Below are positions 47,739 to 58,200 of a DNA stretch of 64,000 nt, piece after piece. The stretch lies in assembly GCA_965283955.1 (NCBI GenBank), contig CBDIQW010000001.1, forward strand, positions 3,844,001-3,908,000. Direction: 5' to 3'. The position numbers and the translations under genes are program-made. The stretch is from Emticicia sp965283955. GTDB taxonomy: Bacteria > Bacteroidota > Bacteroidia > Cytophagales > Spirosomataceae. A model generated the notes under the pieces. It had not been told where the DNA came from, did no database searches, and was given only the letters and a program-made list of their open reading frames with translations. How positions within the stretch are numbered: position 1 is the stretch's first letter; each line of letters begins with the position of its first letter.

Positions 47739-47817
47739 TTTATTAGAATTTAAAATTCACTCACGAATTTGTAAATTTAGTATGCGTATATGGGACTTGA
47801 TATTGTGTGTCTGAATT

Positions 47818-47839
47818 GAAAGTCTGGACACAGACTTTC
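47818..47839. other. Small hairpin in the 204-bp gap between PorP and PorE-like genes
   Basis: Arms of 9 bp (47818-47826 and 47831-47839) surround a 4-base loop with no T run. It may attenuate or process the transcript between the two genes. Confidence 0.4.
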
Positions 47840-47942
47840 CTACTTCAAGATTTTTAAAGAATTCTTGAATAGGTATGTACATTTCTATGCAACCTTCATA
47901 CCAATTGGATTACATAGTAAATTAGAGCGTGCAATAAATATC

Positions 47943-48965
47943 TTAGAAATAACGTGGAGTAAGAATTTTGTTCTTACCGAAGCCAAATTCATAGCGAAGT
48001 AAAACTTCGTGCGTTGGGATACCAAGGAAACGACTCACACCTGTTTTCGACTCATCGTTTAACTTATTAGATGTAAAATCATAAGCATAACCAAGTTTGA
48101 ATTGCGGTGTAAGCTGAAGCTCTATCATACCGATGGCGGCATCAAATAGGTTTTTGCTATCTTGTCCCATTGCTTGGAATTGGGAGATACGCCCCGAAAC
48201 ACCAAATGCAATTTTATCTTTAATCCAGAAGTTTAAGTTTCCGTCAAAGCCAAGTGGAGCTCCTTGTGTGTATCGAACCATCGTAGAAGGTTTAATTTTG
48301 AAAGAGCCTTTTCCGATTACAAAACCCATCATAGCAAAATAATGACGGCGAGTTCTACCTATTGTTCCAGAGGAATCACCAACGTTAAAGTTAGAAATTG
48401 TATTTTGCATGATTTGTGGGCATGAAATACCTATGTAACCTTTGTCATTACTTAGATAAATTCCACCACCAACATTCGGAAGGATTTTATTTTGGTCACT
48501 TGCTCCTGAAAATACGTTGTCTGTTCCGTCTGTAAGGTTTTGAGCATCAGATAAAGCCCAACGAACATTGGTTGCTCCACCTTGTACACCGAATGACAAA
48601 GTAGAACGAGGCCCGACTTTAATACGGTAAGAATAGGTAGCGTAAACGCCTGTGTTTTTTTGAAGACCAACTTCATCACGAGTTACTTGAAGACCTAAAC
48701 CCATTTTTTCATTTTTGATAGGTGTATCCATCGAAAAGGTAAAGGTTTTAGGAGCTCCATCAACACCAACCCATTGATAACGACCAAGGGCTGTAAGGCT
48801 CAGCACATCACGACTACCAGCATAAGCGGGATTAATGGCAAGTGTATTGAACATGTACTGGGAGAACATCGCTTCTTGTTGAGCGAAGGTTTGGTAGCTT
48901 ACTGATAATGCCCCAATGAGCAAAAGTGCGGCTAACCTGTTTTTCAGGTTTGTAAAGTTTTTCAT
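47943..48965 (-). CDS. PorP/SprF family outer-membrane protein
   Basis: The protein has 340 residues with a signal peptide (NRLAALLLIGALSVSYQTFAQ). The family hallmark follows at once: QQEAMFSQYMFNTLAINPAYAGSRD. The rest is a 14-strand-type beta-barrel pattern (SLTALGRYQWVGVDGAPKTFTFSMDTPI, MGLGLQVTRDEVGLQKN) ending YEFGFGKNKILTPRYF, with a terminal Phe. In F. johnsoniae, SprF is encoded next to SprB and is needed for its surface delivery; PorP is part of the T9SS apparatus in Porphyromonas. Here the gene follows the second giant type B adhesin by 285 bp on the same strand and precedes the PorE-like gene. It is most likely the dedicated outer-membrane partner of that adhesin. Confidence 0.93.
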   Translation of the reverse strand: MKNFTNLKNRLAALLLIGALSVSYQTFAQQEAMFSQYMFNTLAINPAYAGSRDVLSLTALGRYQWVGVDGAPKTFTFSMDTPIKNEKMGLGLQVTRDEVGLQKNTGVYATYSYRIKVGPRSTLSFGVQGGATNVRWALSDAQNLTDGTDNVFSGASDQNKILPNVGGGIYLSNDKGYIGISCPQIMQNTISNFNVGDSSGTIGRTRRHYFAMMGFVIGKGSFKIKPSTMVRYTQGAPLGFDGNLNFWIKDKIAFGVSGRISQFQAMGQDSKNLFDAAIGMIELQLTPQFKLGYAYDFTSNKLNDESKTGVSRFLGIPTHEVLLRYEFGFGKNKILTPRYF

Positions 48966-49185
48966 TTTTTACCAAATTAAATAGTAAAGATACAGTGCTT
49001 TTAAAGGTTCAATCAATATAGAATGTAACCGTTTAAGCATTTTTATACTCAATAGCAAAACAAAGTTACATTAAGATTTTGAAATGTCAATATTTTTTTA
49101 TTAAGAGTTATGACATCTCTTTTGGCTTGAATATCAAATAGTTATACTATAAGAGTGATTTCTTGCTTGTTTATTTAGTAATGAT

Positions 49186-49241
49186 TTTGATAAATCCCGA
49201 ATGTTTTTTCTTTTCTGAAAATACTATCGGGATTTATCAAA
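49186..49241 (-). terminator. Hairpin after the second giant adhesin
   Basis: A perfect 15-bp inverted repeat (49186-49200 with 49227-49241) surrounds a 26-base loop. It begins 10 bases beyond the adhesin stop at 49251. The long loop and short T content make it a weaker terminator than others here. Confidence 0.55.
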
Positions 49242-49250
49242 TTATTAATT

Positions 49251-52200
49251 TTATCTGGCAATAGTTATATACTGGATTTTAGGTTGATTACCCCAGAAGC
49301 CTACTGCTTTCACGCAGATGAAGTATGTTCCATCTGGTACACCTACTCCTTTGCCTCCAAGAACAATGCCATTGTTTGCTTCACCATTCCAACCTTCTAC
49401 TTTTGCAAAGTCTGTGTTTTGGTAAACCAGCTGACCCCATCTGTTGTAGATGAAGATTTCGGCTTCTACATCATCAACACCATTGATGCCTTTGATTACG
49501 AACAAGTCATTTCTGCCATCACTATTTGGTGAGAATGCTTGCGGTATGATACCTCGGTTAGTTGTATCGGTAATCGCTGTTTGACCTTTGATAGTGATAA
49601 CCGTTGGCTGGTTATTATTGCCAGGGTTATTATCAGCATCTGGGTCAGGATTCAAGCCTGCTTGCGAAATATCTCTCACATTGGTCGTGCTATCTTTGGC
49701 CGTTCCTGTAATACTATTTGAGTAAGTTGCATCTCCTTTTTTCGAGCTCAACAATCTTAGTTTGAATGTGAGGGTATCTGACGCACCAACAGCTAATGAG
49801 CTACTATCTGCCACTAACATTGTCATTTGGGTTCTACCATTGAAAGTTGAGTCAATTTTTAATTTACTATTTTTGCTCAACACTGGTTTTCCAACGATTA
49901 CAAATTCTGCACTATCAGCAAATACTTTATCAAGACTATCACTTAATTGAACATTCGTGAGTTTACGAGTACCGTAGTTTTTCACGATTACATTGTACGA
50001 TAAGTTATAGCTGCCATCAGCATTTTTCATGGTATCTAATACTGCTGCTTTTGCGATACCGAATTTTGTGCTGAACGATGGGATGATTGTGCCACCATCA
50101 CCAAGTTTCACTGGTGTACCGATACTGTTATTTTTCGGGTTTCCATCATTATTCTTTAGCGGGTCACCTCCTGCTGTAAAATCTGGGTCGTTTCCGTTCG
50201 TTGACAAGTCATCTACTGACTTATTCGTTGGGTATTTACCAATGACTAACGCTTGGTTTTCGAAGTTAACTCTGTTCGATGTTGTTGTCAGTCGAGTAAA
50301 TAAGGTAGCGTTTCTTTCAGTATTGGCAGCGAGTGTACTTAGTGAGTCAACCAATAAATCAATTAGAGTTCCACGACCAGTATAGTTGCTATTGACTGTT
50401 AGACCTGCATCGGCTGTTACTTTTACTGAATCAACTTTCACACTATCACCGAATGTTTCACTCAAGTTATCCTGAATTTGTACACCTGTGAATGCCACTT
50501 TTCCGTAGTTTTTCACTTTGAATGTGAATGTTACGTCGTAAGTATTAGTTGTGCCTGCTACTAACTTAGGTTCGCTTGCACTCTTTGAGATTCCGATGAG
50601 GGCTTCTGGCAAGCTATTGAAGTTAATAACCGTTGAGGTATTACCCGATGGGTCTGGATTCACACCAGCATTTGAAGCATCACTTACATCTCCGCCACTT
50701 GGTGTTTTTGCAGTAACTACAACATTATTTCTGAATGGCCCTTTATTACCATTAAGTTTCACATTGACCACCCACGTGACTGTATCTACTTTATTAGGAG
50801 CAAGCTGACTTGCATCTAATAACATACAAGTTTTGCTTGTACCATTATACGAAGTATCTATTTTCAAGAGGCTGCCTGCACTTACTGTTGGTTTCACTGC
50901 GAGTTTGGCAACGGCTGGGGATGTGAATGTTTTTGATAAGGTATCACATATTTGGATGCTACTCAAATTCAAGTTACCGCAGTTTTTGAGAATAGCTTTG
51001 TAAGTAATGTTATAGCTGCTATCTGCTTGTCTTACGGTGTCTTTTACATAAAGTGCGATTCCGATACACGGTACCTCGATAGAGCTTCCTCCTTCCGAAT
51101 TTAGATTTAAGTTGGTTGGATTGCTTCCAGGGGCATCAGGGTTTAGGCCAGCATTTGATAGATCAGTCACATTTTCGGTTGTTCCCGAAGTAAGCGTACC
51201 CGAACCAGAAACCACTGCTGTGTTAGCAAATGCTTTGAGTGTATCTGGCTGAACATTGACTGTGAACTTCAAGGTATCAGTTTTTCCGATTGCTATTGAG
51301 CTACCTGTTAGGGTCAATCTTGTATCAGTTGTTCCGTTGAATGCACTGTTGAGCGTCAATTGGCTACTTGTATTTTTGCTCGGAGCGGCTACTACTGTGA
51401 ATGTCGCTGGGGCTTTGAATACTTTAGACAATGTATCTCTTACAATTACATTGTTTAGTGTCAATGAACCGTTGTTTTTAACGAGTAATTGGTAAGTTAT
51501 ATCAAAAGAACCATTTGCTTTCTTAGTGGTATCCAAGACAATTTTCGCAAGACCAACACTTGGCGATTTGTAGAGACGAACTACTGTTGGTTCGGCACTT
51601 TCTTTTATTACTGTTTTACCATTGTTTGAAACATCAGATACATCTTGTGGAATTCCAAAAGCGGTATTGCCGATTGCTTCTACGATTGCGTTGGTCGAGA
51701 ACGGTCCTTCTTTACCGTTTGGTACAATATTGATTACAAATTTAACTGTATCTACTTTACCTGCTTCTACGATACTTCCTTCAGGAATTGTTAGGTTCAA
51801 GTCGGTAGTTCCATTGAAACTATCATTCGTTTGAATTTTGCTACCTATACCAGCAGTTGGCTTCTGAACGATTGTGAATGTCGTTGGTGTTGGGAACATT
51901 GTTGCAAGGTTTTCAGTCACTTTCACACCTTCCAACTTTACGTTTCCACAAGCTTCAATCAAGGCTCTGAATGTAATGTTATAACTACCATTTGCTTGGC
52001 GAGTAGTATCGGCTGCTAAAGCGATTCCTACGCAAGTTTCTTGGCAGGTTTTACATTCAACTGTCCACTGGCTGATATTATTACTCAAGATTTGATCAAC
52101 TTGGTCAAGTTTGGTGATCTTGGCTGTATTGATAATCTGTCCAGCTTTTGTTGTTTTAGCATCATAGGTGTAAGTTCTGGTTGCACCTGCTGGTAGGTTC

Positions 52201-55200
52201 CCGATTACGCTTAGTAATGAGTCAGTACCAAATGCTGTAAAGCCTGGTGTTGTTGAAGTAATTGTGAAGCCTTTAGGTAGTACATTTACTACATTTACAT
52301 TGGTTGCCGCTTTTACTGTACTATTGTTTTTTACAGTGATAGTATATGTAACTGGGTCACCAACTTTTAATTCAACACGAGAACCGACGATTTGGATGCT
52401 AACATCTACTTTCGATGTATCGGTTGTTGTTTCGCATTTGTCAATTGTTACGATGATTGGAGATGCTGGACTGTAACAACCCGTGCCGCTCTTCTCAATG
52501 ACATAATATGTTCCTGAACCTACTGCTGATGCGTTTGCAAGCATTGGGCTACTTGGTGAGCTTCCTGTATGGAACTCAAATGCTCCGCCTGTGCTTTGTG
52601 TTTGGCTTGTTATAGAACTTGCCAAGTTTACACTTGTTGCAGGGCAGTTGTTTTTAGTGATGGCCGTTACGGTTGGAGCTGCAATAGCATCACTCAATTT
52701 GACCACGATTTCATTTGAGCTAAGTGAAGCACAACCATTATTGTTGATGAGTTTTACTGTATAACGACCTGGTGTTTTCACCGTGATACTTTTTGTTGTT
52801 GCTCCTGTACTCCATTTGTACGAACCTGTGTTTGTTGCAGTCAATACTACTGAGTCGCCGAAGCAGATATTTGCTGATTTATTAGATGTAATAGTTGGAA
52901 CTGTGCTTACACTATTGATTGTCACTGTAAAACTTGATATTGCTGCTACACACGAACCGTTATCGTCAGGGTCGTTGGTAGTGAGTGTAAATTTCACGCT
53001 TCCTTTTACTAAATCATCGTTTGAATAATTATACTTAGTACTTAAGCTTAGAGCGTTATCGAATGAGCCTTTACCATCTGTTGTCCATTTTGCACTTGAA
53101 GCTGCACCACCAATTTTACCCTGTAGTGTGAAGAAATCAGCACTTAGACAAACTGTGGTATCTTTTCCTGCCAATGCAGTAGCTGGATTTGTAACACACG
53201 AAGGATTTATGATTTCACAAGTTGTGATTTTTACATTAACCTTAGCACCTTCACTATAACATCCGTTACCTGCTTTCTCAAATACATAGTATGTACCTGT
53301 TCCTGCTGCTGATGGGTTCGCTACGGCAGGAGAACCTGGAGTTGTTCCTGTACGGAATACGAAAATTCCACCTTGCGAAGAGGCTGTACTTGTTACGGCT
53401 GTCGTAAGGTCAACGGTAACGAATGGACAAGTATTTACTAAATCTCTGACAGTTGGTTTTGTAAGTCCACTACCAGTTACTTGTACTGTGATTACGTTTG
53501 ATTTCTCACTTTGACAAGTACCACCATCACAGATAGCTGAGTAACTTGTAATAGTTGTTGGTGAAACGGTGATAACTGCACCGATTTGACCATCAGACCA
53601 CTTAACTGTACCCACACAACCTGCTGCTTCGATTTGTGTACTTGAACCACCACAAATTTGTGTGTTTTTGCAAGTCACTACTGGAGGTATTGGATTTCCT
53701 ACAGTAATTGTTGCGGCGGCTGATGGAGCTGATTGGCAAGAACCAACTTTACAGATAGCGGTATAAACTGTGGTTTCAGAAGGGTTTACATTGATTGAAG
53801 CCGATGTCTGACCTGATGACCACAATACACTTCCACTGCATCCTAAGGCATTGAGTGTAAGGGTATCACCTTTACAGATTCTTGATGCTGTGCATGAGAT
53901 AACTGGCGACTCAGGTTTTGGAGTAATGTTTACAGTTACTTTGTTTGACTGATCGCTTGTGCAACCACCTTGAGGTAATTTACATACCGCAGTGTAGTCA
54001 GTCGTATTGCTCGGTGTTACAGAGATGCTTGAACCTGTGAGGCCATTTGACCAAACTGTTGTTCCTTCACAGCCAGTGGCTGTCAAAATTACTGCATCAC
54101 CTGCACAAACTGTTTCTTTATTGCCAGTAATCGTTGGTTTGTTTGGTTTTCCAACAGTTACAGTTACGTCGTTCGATTTACCGCTTTCACATGTGGCTGT
54201 TTTACAAGCTGCTGAGAAAGTTGTAGTTGTTGCTACGCTTACAGTAATGCTTGAACCTGTTGAAGTATTAGACCAAATTATTGTACCTGCACAACCTGCT
54301 GCTGTCAATGTTACTTGACCTGTTTCACAAAGTGCGGTTGTTGAAGCTGAGATTGTTGGAGGCGTAACATTGCCTAATTGAATCACGATTGCATTGGAGT
54401 TACCGCTTGTTCCGCAGCCATTTTTACAGATTGCAGTATAAGTTCCAGTACTAACAATGATTGAAGAACCAGTTGCACCATTGCTCCAAGTGATAGTTCC
54501 ACCAGTACAGCCTGTGGCTGTAATAGTAGCCGTTTCATTTCCACAAACTGCTGTTTTGTTTGAAGAAATAATAGGAGCAGTTGGTGTTTGACCACCACCG
54601 ATATTGATAGTTTTCGATGCAGAACTTTCACATTCTTCAACGATACATTTTACTGTGTAAGTTGTAGCAACTGTAGGAGTTGCGGAGATCGTACCAGCTG
54701 TAGAGCCAGTAGACCACAATACAGTGCCGTCGCAATTAGTTACGGTCAATACCACAGAGCTACCGCTACAAACAGTCTCAGTCGAAGCTGTGATAGTAGG
54801 AGGTGCTGGATTGATTACAGTGATGACAGCATCTTTCGATGGTACACTTGCACAACCGTTTACAGTACAAATTGCAGTATAAGTAGTAGTTACAGTTGGT
54901 GAAACAACCATAGTCGCTCCTGTAGCCCCCGTACTCCAAGTAACACTTCCTTCGCAACCATTAGCTACGAATGTGAGCGATTCACCTGGGCAAATTCTTT
55001 CTTTACCACAAGTTACGATTGGAGCAGTTGGTTTTGGTGTTACAGTAATTATTTTAGTTGCTTTTCCGCTACAATTATTTACAGAGCAAGTTGCTTCGTA
55101 AGTAGTTGTTGAAGTTGGCGAAACAGTGATCGCTGAAGTAGTAGCACCGGTTGACCAAGTAAGAGACCCAGTACAATTGCTTGCTGTTAAAGTTACATTT

Positions 55201-55259
55201 TCACCAGCACAAACTCCATCTTTTGAAGCTGTGATTGTTGGTGTTGTACCAGCTCCGCC
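49251..55259 (-). CDS. Second giant type B adhesin, C-terminal segment (Ig-like, DUF11 and T9SS sorting domains)
   Basis: The frame is open from about 55259; the ATG at 54911 lies inside an Ig-like unit and is not a start. Ten or so Ig-like units with C..WS.G.TG..C spacing come first (VCAGDAVILTATGC, TVWSNGLTGSSISV), with spacers of the GGIFVFRTGTTPGSP, TYYVFEKAGNGCY type. At least six DUF11-like or conserved-repeat domains follow (VDVSIQIVGSRVELKVGDPVTY, then SLSSIQICDTLSKTFTSP and similar). The gliding-motility-associated C-terminal domain ends it: IIPQAFSPNSDGRNDLFVI, FIYNRWGQLVYQN, GWNGEANNG, VPDGTYFICVKA and a terminal TIAR. It is exported by the T9SS to the surface, and PorP/SprF and PorE-like genes follow. 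Its first 295 codons are a duplicate of the preceding segment's end. Confidence 0.9.
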   Translation of the reverse strand, partial: GGAGTTPTITASKDGVCAGENVTLTASNCTGSLTWSTGATTSAITVSPTSTTTYEATCSVNNCSGKATKIITVTPKPTAPIVTCGKERICPGESLTFVANGCEGSVTWSTGATGATMVVSPTVTTTYTAICTVNGCASVPSKDAVITVINPAPPTITASTETVCSGSSVVLTVTNCDGTVLWSTGSTAGTISATPTVATTYTVKCIVEECESSASKTINIGGGQTPTAPIISSNKTAVCGNETATITATGCTGGTITWSNGATGSSIIVSTGTYTAICKNGCGTSGNSNAIVIQLGNVTPPTISASTTALCETGQVTLTAAGCAGTIIWSNTSTGSSITVSVATTTTFSAACKTATCESGKSNDVTVTVGKPNKPTITGNKETVCAGDAVILTATGCEGTTVWSNGLTGSSISVTPSNTTDYTAVCKLPQGGCTSDQSNKVTVNITPKPESPVISCTASRICKGDTLTLNALGCSGSVLWSSGQTSASINVNPSETTVYTAICKVGSCQSAPSAAATITVGNPIPPVVTCKNTQICGGSSTQIEAAGCVGTVKWSDGQIGAVITVSPTTITSYSAICDGGTCQSEKSNVITVQVTGSGLTKPTVRDLVNTCPFVTVDLTTAVTSTASSQGGIFVFRTGTTPGSPAVANPSAAGTGTYYVFEKAGNGCYSEGAKVNVKITTCEIINPSCVTNPATALAGKDTTVCLSADFFTLQGKIGGAASSAKWTTDGKGSFDNALSLSTKYNYSNDDLVKGSVKFTLTTNDPDDNGSCVAAISSFTVTINSVSTVPTITSNKSANICFGDSVVLTATNTGSYKWSTGATTKSITVKTPGRYTVKLINNNGCASLSSNEIVVKLSDAIAAPTVTAITKNNCPATSVNLASSITSQTQSTGGAFEFHTGSSPSSPMLANASAVGSGTYYVIEKSGTGCYSPASPIIVTIDKCETTTDTSKVDVSIQIVGSRVELKVGDPVTYTITVKNNSTVKAATNVNVVNVLPKGFTITSTTPGFTAFGTDSLLSVIGNLPAGATRTYTYDAKTTKAGQIINTAKITKLDQVDQILSNNISQWTVECKTCQETCVGIALAADTTRQANGSYNITFRALIEACGNVKLEGVKVTENLATMFPTPTTFTIVQKPTAGIGSKIQTNDSFNGTTDLNLTIPEGSIVEAGKVDTVKFVINIVPNGKEGPFSTNAIVEAIGNTAFGIPQDVSDVSNNGKTVIKESAEPTVVRLYKSPSVGLAKIVLDTTKKANGSFDITYQLLVKNNGSLTLNNVIVRDTLSKVFKAPATFTVVAAPSKNTSSQLTLNSAFNGTTDTRLTLTGSSIAIGKTDTLKFTVNVQPDTLKAFANTAVVSGSGTLTSGTTENVTDLSNAGLNPDAPGSNPTNLNLNSEGGSSIEVPCIGIALYVKDTVRQADSSYNITYKAILKNCGNLNLSSIQICDTLSKTFTSPAVAKLAVKPTVSAGSLLKIDTSYNGTSKTCMLLDASQLAPNKVDTVTWVVNVKLNGNKGPFRNNVVVTAKTPSGGDVSDASNAGVNPDPSGNTSTVINFNSLPEALIGISKSASEPKLVAGTTNTYDVTFTFKVKNYGKVAFTGVQIQDNLSETFGDSVKVDSVKVTADAGLTVNSNYTGRGTLIDLLVDSLSTLAANTERNATLFTRLTTTSNRVNFENQALVIGKYPTNKSVDDLSTNGNDPDFTAGGDPLKNNDGNPKNNSIGTPVKLGDGGTIIPSFSTKFGIAKAAVLDTMKNADGSYNLSYNVIVKNYGTRKLTNVQLSDSLDKVFADSAEFVIVGKPVLSKNSKLKIDSTFNGRTQMTMLVADSSSLAVGASDTLTFKLRLLSSKKGDATYSNSITGTAKDSTTNVRDISQAGLNPDPDADNNPGNNNQPTVITIKGQTAITDTTNRGIIPQAFSPNSDGRNDLFVIKGINGVDDVEAEIFIYNRWGQLVYQNTDFAKVEGWNGEANNGIVLGGKGVGVPDGTYFICVKAVGFWGNQPKIQYITIAR

Positions 55260-55263
55260 TACA
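54381..55263. repeat. 883-bp tandem duplication, copy B
   Basis: It matches 55268-56150 base for base except for two substitutions that I could find (near 55126 and 55131). A 4-base spacer (TTGT) at 55264-55267 separates the copies. The offset of 887 bp is not a multiple of three, so the second copy is out of frame with the first. It covers about four Ig-like units of the adhesin. Confidence 0.93.
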
Positions 55264-58200
55264 TTGTAATCACGATTGCATTGGAGTTACCGCTTGTTCC
55301 GCAGCCATTTTTACAGATTGCAGTATAAGTTCCAGTACTAACAATGATTGAAGAACCAGTTGCACCATTGCTCCAAGTGATAGTTCCACCAGTACAGCCT
55401 GTGGCTGTAATAGTAGCCGTTTCATTTCCACAAACTGCTGTTTTGTTTGAAGAAATAATAGGAGCAGTTGGTGTTTGACCACCACCGATATTGATAGTTT
55501 TCGATGCAGAACTTTCACATTCTTCAACGATACATTTTACTGTGTAAGTTGTAGCAACTGTAGGAGTTGCGGAGATCGTACCAGCTGTAGAGCCAGTAGA
55601 CCACAATACAGTGCCGTCGCAATTAGTTACGGTCAATACCACAGAGCTACCGCTACAAACAGTCTCAGTCGAAGCTGTGATAGTAGGAGGTGCTGGATTG
55701 ATTACAGTGATGACAGCATCTTTCGATGGTACACTTGCACAACCGTTTACAGTACAAATTGCAGTATAAGTAGTAGTTACAGTTGGTGAAACAACCATAG
55801 TCGCTCCTGTAGCCCCCGTACTCCAAGTAACACTTCCTTCGCAACCATTAGCTACGAATGTGAGCGATTCACCTGGGCAAATTCTTTCTTTACCACAAGT
55901 TACGATTGGAGCAGTTGGTTTTGGTGTTACAGTAATTATTTTAGTTGCTTTTCCGCTACAATTATTTACAGAGCAAGTTGCTTCGTAAGTAGTTGTTGAA
56001 GTTGGCGAAACATTGATTGCTGAAGTAGTAGCACCGGTTGACCAAGTAAGAGACCCAGTACAATTGCTTGCTGTTAAAGTTACATTTTCACCAGCACAAA
56101 CTCCATCTTTTGAAGCTGTGATTGTTGGTGTTGTACCAGCTCCGCCTACAGTAATAGTAAGTGGTGTTGATGCATTGCTTGAACATTCGCCTACCTTACA
56201 AACTGCTGAGTATGTTCCAGTAATTGTAGGTGTGATATTAATGCTTGAACCAGTTAAGCCATTCGACCAGATAACTGTTCCAGTGCATCCATTTGCTGTC
56301 AGTTTAACTGATTGACCTGTACAAGCTGAATTATTATCGGCTGTAATAGTTGGAGGTGTTGTTGGTGTTCCTACTGTTACAGTAATTACATTCGATTTAC
56401 GACTAATACAAGTTGATTTAGTACAAGTTGCTGTGTAAGATGTTGTTGTTGTTGGCGAAACTGTGATTGATGGTGTAGTTACACCAGTTGACCACAAGAT
56501 TTTGCCTGTACAGTTATTGGCTGTGAGTGTTACGCTTCCACCATTACAGATTACATTCGTTGTAGAATTTGAAGTAAGCAAAGGAGGAGCAATCACGTTT
56601 ATGACCACTTGTATTGGGTTTGATTTTGGACTTATACAGCTGTCAGTAATTTTACACTGAGCTGTATAAGTGGTAGTTGCTGTTGGTATTACAATTATCG
56701 TGTTGCCAGTTTGTCCATCTGACCAAACAACAGTACCATTACATCCGATTGCTTCGATAGAAACACTTTCTCCAAGACAGATGTAAGGATTCGCACAAGC
56801 AATGAGTGGAGTCGTTGGGTTACAAACGGGTTGTTTAATTGTGATGTCGGCATCGTCATCATCATTTTCGTTTTTATTAACACCGTTGTTAGGCGTTGAA
56901 TTAGGGTCTTTTTGGTCAGATTTCGTGACCTCAGCCCAGTTTTTGATTGTACCGGTTGTAGCGGTTACTTTTGCAACGATTTGGAATGTAGCGGTTTGGC
57001 CAACATTGATTTGGTTGAATTTCGCCACTACTGTATTACCAGTTGTATTGATTACATCTCCACCTGTCGCACTGATGATTTGTAAACCAGCAGGTACAAC
57101 ATCTGTTACTTCTACATTTGTTGCATTTGAAGTTCCGTTATTTTTAACTTCTACGAAATATGTAATTTGGTCACCAGTTGCAGGAGTAGTATTGCTAACT
57201 ACTTTATTCAAACTTAAATCAGCTAATAACTCTACTACTTTAGGTGTAATTGTTACTTTATCGTCATCGTCTTCTTTGGTAGTTTTACCATTATTAGGCG
57301 TTGAGTCTATATCTTTTTCTGTTACTTTAGTTATCTGAGCAAAGTTTGTCATTGCTGCTGAACCCGTTACTTTAGCAATATAAGTTAAAGTGATGGTCTG
57401 ATTTACTGCAACGTTTGGAATAGTTGAAGTCAATACTCCGCTATTATTTGTAAAGAATGCACTTGATACAAATTGTAAACCAGCAGGTAATTCGTCAGTT
57501 ACTTCAACGGCTGTTGCTGCGTCTGGTCCAGCGTTAATTACTTTTACGGTGAAGGTAATGTTATCACCAACATTTGGTGTTGCATTATCTGTTGTTTTTG
57601 TCAAACTTAAATCAATAGATTTGTCACAGTTTTTCAACGTAACTTTCAATAGTGTTGGATTACTGTAACATCCCACACCTGATTTTTCAAATAAATAATA
57701 GGTTCCATTGCCAACTGCCGTAGGATTTGTCACTAAAGGTGAACTTGGATTAGCAGTAGTATGCCATTCGAAGCTACCACCTGAAGTGGTTACAGCATTG
57801 ATAATAAAGTTATTCAGGTTGATTGTTTTACCAATACATTCTTCTACTGCACCTACACTAATAGGATTAGCTGGACGAACATTTACAATAATTGAAACTG
57901 GCTGGCGTGTGTTCGGACAACCCTCTGGAGCATTAACAATTTCTGCATAATAAACTGTTGTTGTTGTTGGGAAAACTGCAAATGCACTTCCACTATTAAC
58001 AGTGGCAAGAGGGGTTCCACCTGTTGGTGTTAAATACCATCTGACAGTACCACCGCCAGTGATTGTTCCTCTGATTGAAGTTGTATCACCTGAGCAAATG
58101 TCTGCATCAACTGCGATAGCTACTAATTCAGCACAAACAACTGGTAGATATATAGCACCATCAATCGTTGAATTGTCTTTCAACGTTGATACAAATGGGT

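Noticed and set aside
55475..55789. 104-codon plus-strand ORF found twice (also 54588-54902)
   Set aside because: It is the antisense of the duplicated Ig-like region; the duplicate exists only because the DNA is duplicated.
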